Assembly (NCBI GenBank): GCA_003455715.1
Contig: DMQJ01000345.1
Span: 1,000-13,014 of the forward strand
Direction: 5' to 3'
DNA length: 12,015 nt
From: Acidimicrobiaceae bacterium
Lineage (GTDB): Bacteria; Actinomycetota; Acidimicrobiia; Acidimicrobiales; Ilumatobacteraceae
Shown here: piece after piece, positions 7,179 to 12,015 of the stretch
How positions within the stretch are numbered: position 1 is the stretch's first letter
How the letters are laid out: every line of letters starts with the position of its first letter
Program-made: the position numbers and the translations under genes
Notes under the pieces: generated by a model
Seen by the model: only the letters and a program-made list of their open reading frames with translations
The model's database searches: none
What the model was told of the DNA's origin: nothing

Positions 7179-7667
7179 ATGACTGCACCGATTCGCCGCG
7201 TTGCGCTCCTCATGCTCGCCACGCTCAGCACCGCCTTGCTTGCGGCGTGTGGCGACGACGATTCGTCGACCGCGCCCTCCACCACGACCAGCGAGTCGTC
7301 GACCAGCGCACCGACCACGACGGGCCTCACACCCACCTCCTTCACCACCTTGGTGCCGGTCGAGACACTCCCCCCGGTGGAGACGCCTGCACCGACCGCA
7401 CCGGCAGGTCCGGTGCAGATCGATGTCGTCGTCGGTGTCGACAGCAGCCCCGATCGCGTCGAGCAGGTTGGTCTCGGTGAGCCGATCACCGTCAACATCA
7501 CCAACCCGAACAGTCACGACGAGTTCCACATCCACGGCATCGACCTCGAACAGTCGGTGGAGGCCGGCGTGATGGCCACCTTCAACTTCACCGCCGATGC
7601 CGTGGGCACGTACGAAATCGAGAGCCACGAGACGGGTGACGTACTCGTGGTCATCGTCGTGTCGTGA
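7179..7667 (+). CDS. Cupredoxin-like lipoprotein
   Basis: A 162-residue exported protein. Residues 1-24 form a lipoprotein signal peptide: arginines at 6-7, a hydrophobic core, and lipobox LAAC with the lipidated C24. Residues 25-78 are a low-complexity Ser/Thr/Pro linker, as expected for a membrane-tethered domain. Residues 79-162 look like a small cupredoxin-type beta-sandwich: VQIDVVVGVD, then PITVNITNPNSHDEFHIHG, then GVMATFNFTADAVGTYEIES and VLVVIVVS. H113, H117, H119 and H150 could bind metal. However, the mature domain has no cysteine, and the usual Cys position near the end reads ESHETG, so a classic type-1 copper site is absent. It could be a structural copper carrier, another metal binder or a non-metal cupredoxin relative. 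It heads a two-gene unit with a 43-residue membrane protein overlapping its stop. The metal-related role is inferred; export and lipidation are well supported. Confidence 0.75.
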   Translation: MTAPIRRVALLMLATLSTALLAACGDDDSSTAPSTTTSESSTSAPTTTGLTPTSFTTLVPVETLPPVETPAPTAPAGPVQIDVVVGVDSSPDRVEQVGLGEPITVNITNPNSHDEFHIHGIDLEQSVEAGVMATFNFTADAVGTYEIESHETGDVLVVIVVS

Positions 7668-7795
7668 CCGCACTCCTGGCGCACCAGGGCGGTTGGGACG
7701 AGATCCTGCTCGTGGTCGGGCCGGTCGCGCTCGTCGGCGGGCTGCTGTGGATGGCCAAACGACGCAGCGGGGCCGGCGACGACTCGCTCAACTGA
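7664..7795 (+). CDS. Small single-pass membrane protein (43 aa)
   Basis: A 43-residue ORF that starts with a GTG overlapping the lipoprotein stop as GTGA, the same junction seen between nfu and meaB. The sequence reads VTALLAHQGGWDEILLVVGP, then a continuous hydrophobic stretch to W29-M30, then KRR (32-34) and an acidic tail ending DDSLN. One membrane helix at about residues 12-31 with the positive cluster on the cytoplasmic side predicts N-out, C-in topology, placing the N-terminal HQGGWDE segment on the same face as the lipoprotein. The overlap, intact frame and sensible topology argue that it is a real gene despite its size. It may partner the lipoprotein. I do not recognise a named family with confidence. 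Confidence 0.65.
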   Translation: MTALLAHQGGWDEILLVVGPVALVGGLLWMAKRRSGAGDDSLN

Positions 7796-7829
7796 CGAAG
7801 GTCCCTGGCCGGCGGCGCACACTCGGGGC

Positions 7830-7835
7830 GATACT
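7830..7835 (+). promoter_or_regulatory. Possible -10 box (GATACT) inside the 7796-8016 gap
   Basis: GATACT within GCGATACTG. The identical 9-mer forms the -10 box of the next gene at 8002-8010. Initiation about 7 nt downstream (7842-7843) would produce a transcript covering the 16-codon ORF and the three hairpins. No -35 hexamer is evident. Confidence 0.3.
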
Positions 7836-7841
7836 GCAACC

Positions 7842-7946
7842 AGTTCCCATGGCCCCCGGCAACGGTGGGCCCCACCGGGAGCAAAGGGAGTCCCCCTAAG
7901 GGACCAGGCCCTCGCAGCCCACCCTGCGAGGGCCAACCCGCGTTTT
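7842..7946 (+). ncRNA. Candidate structured small RNA or leader with terminal hairpin (unclassified)
   Basis: The 221-bp gap between the small membrane protein and the TrmO-MOSC gene is not empty. After a GATACT box come three hairpins in a row: CGGTGGG/CCCACCG (7863-7877, 1-nt loop if fully paired), GTCCC/GGGAC (7890-7904, loop CCTAA) and an 11-bp perfect stem GGCCCTCGCAG/CTGCGAGGGCC (7907-7934), followed by TTTT at 7943-7946. An ORF of 16 codons (ATG 7849 to TAA 7899) overlaps the first two. This could be a small RNA ending at its own terminator, a leader peptide with attenuator, or only the terminator of the upstream lipoprotein unit. I do not recognise a known RNA family. Confidence 0.35.
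7907..7934 (+). terminator. Strong stem-loop, probable terminator
   Basis: A perfect 11-bp stem, GGCCCTCGCAG and CTGCGAGGGCC, around a 6-nt loop (7918-7923). A short T4 run follows 8 nt later at 7943-7946. It lies 112 bp after the small membrane protein stop, and the next gene has its own -10 box, so termination of the upstream unit or of a small RNA is likely. Confidence 0.6.
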
Positions 7947-8003
7947 GGGGCAGCGCGGCACCCATGGTGTTCAATCCGTGGTCGTCCCCGGGCTGCAACC
8001 CGC

Positions 8004-8009
8004 GATACT
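8004..8009 (+). promoter_or_regulatory. -10 box of the TrmO-MOSC gene (GATACT), leaderless type
   Basis: GATACT ends 7 nt before the ATG at 8017. It places the start of a probable leaderless mRNA downstream of the hairpin at 7907-7934 and supports the chosen start codon. Confidence 0.45.
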
Positions 8010-8016
8010 GGCCCGC

Positions 8017-9054
8017 ATGCAGTTCACGCTGACTCCGATCGGTGTCGTTCGTAACGAGCGCACAACTCCCGTCGACGACGACTGGGACAGTGTCAACAGT
8101 CGCATCGAGCTCGATCTGTCGTTGCTCGGCCCTGACGCCACCGACGGCCTTCGCGACTTCTCCCACGTCGAGGTGGTGTTCGTGTTCGACCAGGTGCTCG
8201 ACGACCGCATCGAGCACGGCAGTCGCCATCCACGGGGCAATACCGACTGGCCGAAGGTGGGCATCCTCGCCCAACGAGCCAAGGATCGCCCGAATCGCGT
8301 CGGCACCACCGTGTGCGAGCTGATGGCCGTGCGACCCGGCGGGGTGGTGGAGGTACGCGGACTCGATGCCATCGACGGCACACCCGTCGTCGACATCAAG
8401 CCCTACATGGCCGAATTCGGGCCGCGTGGCGATGTGCGCCAGCCGGCGTGGAGCCACGAACTGATGGACGGCTATTGGCAGACCGCCGATGCCCCACCTG
8501 GGCGGCTCGACGCCGCCACGGCCGCGGCCTGGTTGGCAGAGGTGCAACGATCCCCCGCCGACCACGGCACGCTGACGATGATCGTGCGCCGCCCCGCCAC
8601 CGACCAGCGCGAGGTGCTGCCCACCGCCGTGCTGGATACGGCGACCGGCCTGGAGGGCGACAACTGGTTGCAGCGAGGAAGCCGCTCTCGACCCGATGGT
8701 TCGGCCGACCCCGATGCGCAACTGAACATCATGAACATTCGAGCGGCACGTCTGGTGGCGGGCGGCGACGACTCGAAGGTGCCGCTGGCCGGCGACCAAC
8801 TGTTCGTCGACCTCGATCTGTCGGTGGCCAACCTGCCGCCCGGCACCCGCCTGCACATCGGCGACGCCGTCATCGAAGTAACCGCCACACCGCACACCGG
8901 CTGCGCGAAGTTCACTCGTCGTTTCGGCCTTGCCGCGCATCGCTGGGTGAACGGCCGCGACAGCGCCACGCAGCGCCTACGCGGCATCTGCGCCAAGGTG
9001 GTCGTGGCGGGCACGATCGCCAGCGGCGACGCCATTCGCAAACTGCCCGGCTGA
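8017..9054 (+). CDS. TrmO-like tRNA methyltransferase domain fused to a MOSC-like domain
   Basis: A 345-residue protein with two recognisable halves. Residues about 1-150 match the TrmO/TsaA (UPF0066) family: LTPIGVVRNE at 5-14, RPNRVGTTVCEL at 91-102 and VVDIKPYMAEF at 124-134. E. coli TrmO uses SAM to methylate N6 of t6A37 in tRNA-Thr(GGU). Residues about 185-343 resemble a MOSC domain: HGTLTMIVRRP, then TGLEGDNW (210-217), QLNIMNIRA (235-243), GDQLFVDLDLS and TPHTGCAKFTRRFG (291-304), with C296 as the conserved cysteine. MOSC domains occur in molybdenum cofactor sulfurases and YiiM-like proteins. There is no stop or frameshift between the halves; the linker is about residues 155-184. The ATG at 8017 is supported by domain start and the GATACT box. 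Both domain assignments rest on remembered motifs. What the combined protein does is unknown. Confidence 0.8.
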   Translation: MQFTLTPIGVVRNERTTPVDDDWDSVNSRIELDLSLLGPDATDGLRDFSHVEVVFVFDQVLDDRIEHGSRHPRGNTDWPKVGILAQRAKDRPNRVGTTVCELMAVRPGGVVEVRGLDAIDGTPVVDIKPYMAEFGPRGDVRQPAWSHELMDGYWQTADAPPGRLDAATAAAWLAEVQRSPADHGTLTMIVRRPATDQREVLPTAVLDTATGLEGDNWLQRGSRSRPDGSADPDAQLNIMNIRAARLVAGGDDSKVPLAGDQLFVDLDLSVANLPPGTRLHIGDAVIEVTATPHTGCAKFTRRFGLAAHRWVNGRDSATQRLRGICAKVVVAGTIASGDAIRKLPG

Positions 9055-9079
9055 GGCCGCACCGGTCGGGCACCAAACT

Positions 9080-9096
9080 GTGTAGCAGTGCTGCAC
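9080..9096 (+). promoter_or_regulatory. Inverted repeat upstream of the LysR gene, possible operator
   Basis: GTGTAGCA-g-TGCTGCAC: 7 of 8 positions are complementary around a 1-bp centre. If transcription starts at the ATG (9130), the repeat covers about -50 to -34, overlapping the -35 region. This is a suitable place for autoregulation by the LysR-type protein, though it is not the classic symmetric T-N11-A box. Confidence 0.35.
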
Positions 9097-9117
9097 CATT
9101 GGGCCGCAGCCAGCAGA

Positions 9118-9123
9118 CATACT
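9118..9123 (+). promoter_or_regulatory. -10 box of the LysR gene (CATACT), leaderless type
   Basis: CATACT ends 6 nt before the ATG at 9130. It supports that start over an in-frame upstream GTG at 9088, which falls inside the inverted repeat. Confidence 0.4.
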
Positions 9124-9129
9124 TCACGA

Positions 9130-10077
9130 ATGGACCAGGCCGCAGCATCGTCACTCGCCGCCACGTCGTCGGTCTCCACCGCCCATCTTGCCTACCTCGT
9201 CGCCATCAGCCGTCACCGCACGTGGGCGGAGGCGGCGGCCTCGCTTGGCGTGTCGCCGTCGGCCCTCTCGCAGGGGGTTGCCGACTTCGAACGTCGCCAC
9301 GGGGTTCGCCTGTTTGCCAGCGAGGGCCGACGGCGGGTTGCCTACGAACACACCGCAACGGTGGTGCAGTACGCCGAACAGATCCTCGCCGACATCACGG
9401 AACTCACCCGCTGGCTCGAGCACGTGGGTGCCGGGCGAGTGGGCAGGTTGCGTGTGGGAATGATCGACATCGCCGCGGTGCACTACTTCCGCGACGCCGT
9501 CCGCACCTTCCGGCATCAACACCCCGGCCTGGAGGTGGGCTTCTCGGTGGCCCCAACGGGCGAACTGCTGGCGCGGCTCGACCGCAGCGAGCTCGATGTG
9601 GTCGTGTGCGTCGACCCCGAGGGCACCGGACGCTTCGACTCCGTGCCGCTGTTGCGCGACGAGTTGGCCGTGTATGCGCCAGTGGGCGAACTCTCCAACG
9701 CTGCGCCCCCACCCGCAGCGTGGGGCCCGTGGATGCTGTTCCCCACCACATCGCGTACCCGCACGTCGATCGACCGACGTCTACGAGCCATCGGCGCTCC
9801 CATCGTCGTAGAGATGGAGTCGCATCAGCCAGAGGTGCTGTGCGAGATGGTGCGTCTCGGCCTTGGGTGGACGGTGCTCCCCACCGCGCAAGCCGAAGCA
9901 GGGCCGGTGCCGCTACGACGGGCGATGGCCGAGCCGTTGCTCACCCGCACCATCTCAGCGGTCACCCGCCCGGGTGGCGCACGCCACCCGGCGGTGAACG
10001 AGTTCATCGCTTCCCTACGCGACGCGGCTGCTGGCGGCAGCCCCGCGAGCCGTGGTCAGGAGCCGAGGTCGAGGTAG
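9130..10077 (+). CDS. LysR-family transcriptional regulator
   Basis: A 315-residue protein with LysR-type layout. The winged helix-turn-helix covers about 17-77: HLAYLVAISRHRTWAEAAAS, LGVSPSALSQGVADFERRHG (39-58), then VRLFASEGRRRVAYEHTATV. A linker helix to about 98 follows. From about 105 a periplasmic-binding-like effector domain begins GRLRVGMIDIAAVHYF and includes LDVVVCVDPEG (155-165) and LGLGWTVLPTAQAE (243-256), a typical effector-domain signature. The ATG at 9130 is chosen for the CATACT box 6 nt upstream and because earlier residues fall in the promoter dyad. It is 75 bp after the TrmO-MOSC gene on the same strand. No gene diverges from it, so the target and effector are not indicated beyond likely autoregulation. 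Its last 22 bp overlap the convergent DUF1980 gene. Confidence 0.88.
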   Translation: MDQAAASSLAATSSVSTAHLAYLVAISRHRTWAEAAASLGVSPSALSQGVADFERRHGVRLFASEGRRRVAYEHTATVVQYAEQILADITELTRWLEHVGAGRVGRLRVGMIDIAAVHYFRDAVRTFRHQHPGLEVGFSVAPTGELLARLDRSELDVVVCVDPEGTGRFDSVPLLRDELAVYAPVGELSNAAPPPAAWGPWMLFPTTSRTRTSIDRRLRAIGAPIVVEMESHQPEVLCEMVRLGLGWTVLPTAQAEAGPVPLRRAMAEPLLTRTISAVTRPGGARHPAVNEFIASLRDAAAGGSPASRGQEPRSR

Positions 10078-10745
10078 GGGCGCTCGGGCATCGGGATCTC
10101 TTTCCAACCGCGCACCGCCATCGACGGTTCGTCGGCGTTGCCGTCCCACTGGCCGATCACCTCCACCCACGCGGCCACCTCAGGGGTCTCCCCCTCCCAG
10201 GCCAGGCGAACCGACAATCGCATCGCATCAGAGGCACAGCAGATCACTCGAAAACGCACCAGAGTGGGCTGGCCGTCGACCACGTCGAACTGGCCGATCA
10301 TCCGCACCGCGACGCCTTCGAACTCCAGCGGGAACTGCTGGACGGCGAATGCGAACTGACCTGCGTGAAGTTCGATGGCCGCAGCATCGATGGCCTCCGC
10401 CGAGGCGCCGGGGCCGACCATCGCCGAGGCCGGAATGGTGAACGAGGTGAGCACCTTGCCACTCTCGAGGTCGTAGCCGAACCCGGTGTCGACCGACAGC
10501 GGCCCGGGCCGCACCACCAGCACCACGAGCGCGGCAGCGAGGGCCAGCACGATGGAGCGGGGTGCGTGGTGGATGGGCAACGCATTGACCAGGCCGGCGA
10601 ACCCGAGTGCCGCCACCACCACGCCGGCAGCAATGAGCGGCCACGTCATGGTGTCGCGCACGTAGAGCAGACTGTCGCCGTTGACTGCAACCACCACCAG
10701 CGCCGAGCCCAGGGCCACCAGCGCCACACCCGACAGCCGCTGCAT
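10056..10745 (-). CDS. TIGR03943/DUF1980 family membrane protein (YcgQ-like)
   Basis: A 229-residue protein of unknown function that in many bacteria is paired with an UPF0718 permease, as here. Membrane helices can be seen at about 5-21, 34-54 and 64-79. The rest is a soluble C-terminal domain rich in beta-strand, with FRVICCASDAMRLSVRLAW (165-183) bearing the family double cysteine C169-C170, then WVEVIGQW (193-200) and a short tail ending PYLDLGS. The cysteine pair and acidic residues suggest metal or redox chemistry, but this is inference. The ATG at 10745 shares its A with the permease stop (TGATG), indicating coupled translation. The gene ends 22 bp inside the opposite LysR gene. The family and pairing are confident; the biochemical role is not. 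Confidence 0.85.
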   Translation of the reverse strand: MQRLSGVALVALGSALVVVAVNGDSLLYVRDTMTWPLIAAGVVVAALGFAGLVNALPIHHAPRSIVLALAAALVVLVVRPGPLSVDTGFGYDLESGKVLTSFTIPASAMVGPGASAEAIDAAAIELHAGQFAFAVQQFPLEFEGVAVRMIGQFDVVDGQPTLVRFRVICCASDAMRLSVRLAWEGETPEVAAWVEVIGQWDGNADEPSMAVRGWKEIPMPERPYLDLGS

Positions 10746-11620
10746 CACAGCACCACCCGTCCGACCACGAGGCTGCACAGTACCGCTGCAACCAGAGCGA
10801 GCGAGCCGATCAGGCCTGCAGCCTTGGTGCCGAAGTTCGAGCGGTACATGATCATCAGCCGCAGATCGACCAGCGGGCCGACGACCATGAAGGTGAGCAC
10901 GGCGGTGGGTGGAAGCAGCACGAACGATGCGGCGATGAACGCATCCGACTCCGAGCACAGGGCCATCACGATGGCCAACCCGGCCATCACCAGGATGGCG
11001 AGCGCGGTGTTGTCGGCGATGGCGGGCAGAAAGCCGTCGGGCAGCACCACCCGAACCATCGCCGCAATGGCTGCACCCAACGCCACGAGCCCGGTGGTGT
11101 GGAGCAAGTCGTGTTGGGCCGCTGCAGCGAGGCGCAACGCACGGCGCCGGTGCGGCGGGTCGTGGTCGTGTTCGTGTCGACCCCACCTGGGGGGCGGCTG
11201 CACACCCAGGGCGTAGAGATAGGCGCCTACCACCAGCACCGCAGCGAACGAGGCGAGAAAGCGGGCGAGCACCATCTCCGGCTGCCCGCGGAAGGCCGCC
11301 GCCGTCGCCAGCATCACGATGGGGTTGAGGGCGGGCGACGCCAGTGCGAACGACAAGGCGGCGGCGAACGGAACACCGCGTTCGGCGAGGCGACCCGCAA
11401 CCGGCACGGTGGTGCATTCGCAGCCGGGCACGAGCACCCCGCAGGCCGTTGCGGCAGGGATGGCCACTGCGGGGTGGCGGCGCAGCACCCAGGCCCACCA
11501 CCGGTCGGGGATGACCACCGCGACGATGGACGACAACGCCACCCCAAGCACCAAGAACGGCATGGCCTGCAGCACCATCGCGGTGAACAGGGTTGACCAG
11601 GTCTGGAGGTCGGCGCTCAC
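10745..11620 (-). CDS. UPF0718 / ArsP_2-type permease (YraQ/YcgR-like)
   Basis: A 291-residue polytopic membrane protein with about eight helices in two half-domains. The first half has ACGVLVPGCECTTVPVAGRL (59-78; C60, C67, C69) and ALSFALASPALNP (88-100), the family hallmark. The second has MALCSESDAFIAASFVLLPP (219-238; C222) and VVGPLVDLRLMIMY (246-259). Between the halves, a hydrophilic loop at about 141-174 contains HEHDHDPPH (149-157), a His/Asp cluster able to bind divalent metal. Related proteins are annotated as predicted permeases, and one branch includes organoarsenical exporters; substrate here is unknown. The GTG at 11620 starts at a sensible N-terminus with AATGAT 6 nt upstream. 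The gene is coupled to the DUF1980 gene by TGATG and lies 36 bp after a GntR/FCD regulator on the same strand. Confidence 0.87.
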   Translation of the reverse strand: MSADLQTWSTLFTAMVLQAMPFLVLGVALSSIVAVVIPDRWWAWVLRRHPAVAIPAATACGVLVPGCECTTVPVAGRLAERGVPFAAALSFALASPALNPIVMLATAAAFRGQPEMVLARFLASFAAVLVVGAYLYALGVQPPPRWGRHEHDHDPPHRRRALRLAAAAQHDLLHTTGLVALGAAIAAMVRVVLPDGFLPAIADNTALAILVMAGLAIVMALCSESDAFIAASFVLLPPTAVLTFMVVGPLVDLRLMIMYRSNFGTKAAGLIGSLALVAAVLCSLVVGRVVL

Positions 11621-11626
11621 ACCCCG

Positions 11627-11632
11627 ATCATT
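11627..11632 (-). promoter_or_regulatory. Possible -10 box of the permease operon (AATGAT)
   Basis: AATGAT on the minus strand ends 6 nt before the GTG at 11620, in the 36-bp gap after the GntR/FCD gene. It matches TATAAT at four of six positions, weaker than the other boxes, so read-through from the regulator gene is an equal alternative. Confidence 0.3.
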
Positions 11633-11656
11633 GCCGACGCTGGCACGTCGCCCGAG

Positions 11657-12015
11657 TCAGGGCACCGTTTCAGTGGAGCGCCTCACCGTGTCGAGGGTGG
11701 CCTGAAGGTGGGCTCGAAGGAGGCGCACTGCCTGCGTGCGGTCGCCTGTCACCACCGCTTCGCAGAGGGCCGCGTGCTCCGCCGCTGCGTCGCGCCGACC
11801 GGCGCCCTTGCCAGCACCGACAGCGTGGAACCGCTGTGACTGGTCGAGCAGTTGGGCGACCTGACGCACCATGCGCTCGTTCGGGCAGCGGGCCACGAGG
11901 GCCAGGTGAAAGGCGCGGTGGGCGTCGTGGTAGGCCGCCATCGACCGATGCCGTGCGGCAACGCGGCGGTGAGCCGCCTGTACGTGGGCGGCGAACTCCG
12001 GGTCGCCCGCGCCGG
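11657..12015 (-). CDS. GntR-family regulator, FCD domain (N-terminus beyond window)
   Basis: The last 118 residues of a FadR/VanR-type GntR regulator; the DNA-binding N-terminus lies past the right edge. The visible part is an all-helical FCD effector domain: YHDAHRAFHLALVARCPNER (fragment residues 28-47), LLDQSQRFH (55-63), AEHAALCEAVVTGD (78-91) and AVRLLRAHLQATLDTVRR (95-112). Family metal or ligand residues appear as H36, H80 and H102. The position that is usually Asp in D-x3-H reads H32 here, although D30 is close by. It ends 36 bp before the permease gene on the same strand, so it may regulate or be co-transcribed with that pair. FCD regulators commonly sense small organic acids, but the ligand here is unknown. 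Confidence 0.85.
   Translation of the reverse strand, partial: GAGDPEFAAHVQAAHRRVAARHRSMAAYHDAHRAFHLALVARCPNERMVRQVAQLLDQSQRFHAVGAGKGAGRRDAAAEHAALCEAVVTGDRTQAVRLLRAHLQATLDTVRRSTETVP

Noticed and set aside
7842..7946. Assignment of the hairpin region to the actinobacterial 6C RNA family
   Set aside because: C-runs are present, but I do not see two hairpins with loops of six or more cytosines, so the resemblance is too weak to name it.
8313..11216. A 967-codon plus-strand frame
   Set aside because: It runs through the TrmO-MOSC and LysR genes out of frame and then antisense to DUF1980 and the permease. The product is Arg/His/Pro-rich with no motif, while the overlapped genes have clear families.
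1..12015. CRISPR array, insertion sequence, phage or plasmid genes, tRNA or rRNA
   Set aside because: I saw no regularly spaced direct repeats, transposase motifs, terminal inverted repeats or tRNA-like cloverleaf, and gene content is uniformly housekeeping-like.

Overview
The window is GC-rich, dense bacterial DNA with short intergenic gaps, several GTG starts and few Shine-Dalgarno sequences. Most transcription-unit heads carry a TANNNT-type -10 box ending 6-8 nt before the start codon, the arrangement of leaderless actinobacterial mRNAs. Gene content (GlgP with an N-terminal DUF3417 domain, an Rv3032-like glycosyltransferase, MeaB, an FCD-type GntR regulator) also points to Actinobacteriota. 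A deep non-mycobacterial lineage such as Acidimicrobiia is plausible, but there is no rRNA or phylogenetic marker to settle it. I see no mobile element, tRNA, rRNA, CRISPR array or sign of recent transfer. This looks like ordinary chromosomal backbone.

Region 1 (1-5001) is an alpha-glucan (glycogen) module. A GH13 branching enzyme (minus strand, cut by the left edge) diverges from a GT4 alpha-glucan synthase, which is followed by the phosphorylase GlgP. Together they elongate, branch and phosphorolytically degrade an alpha-1,4/1,6-glucan. Region 2 (5002-5104) is a convergent intergenic stretch with three consecutive hairpins that can end transcription from both sides.

Region 3 (5105-7147, minus strand) reads nfu-type Fe-S protein, then meaB (GTGA overlap), then an enoyl-CoA hydratase/isomerase with its own -10 box. 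The theme is acyl-CoA and methylmalonyl-CoA metabolism plus Fe-S maturation. Region 4 (7148-7795, plus strand) is driven from a promoter whose -10 overlaps that of nfu around a CCTAGG palindrome. It encodes a cupredoxin-like lipoprotein and an overlapping 43-residue single-pass membrane protein.

Region 5 (7796-8016) is the largest gap. It has a promoter-like box, a 16-codon ORF and three GC-rich hairpins, the last resembling a terminator; it may encode a small RNA or leader. Region 6 (8017-10077, plus strand) holds an apparent TrmO-MOSC fusion protein and a LysR-type regulator with an inverted repeat in its promoter. Region 7 (10056-12015, minus strand) holds a partial GntR/FCD regulator, an UPF0718-type permease with a His-rich loop, and its usual partner, a TIGR03943/DUF1980 membrane protein. 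The last two are joined by a TGATG overlap, and the DUF1980 gene runs tail-to-tail 22 bp into the LysR gene.

The observations I rate highest are the near-uniform leaderless start architecture, the TrmO-MOSC fusion and the possible structured RNA at about 7842-7946. I found no convincing evidence for a wholly new multi-gene system.
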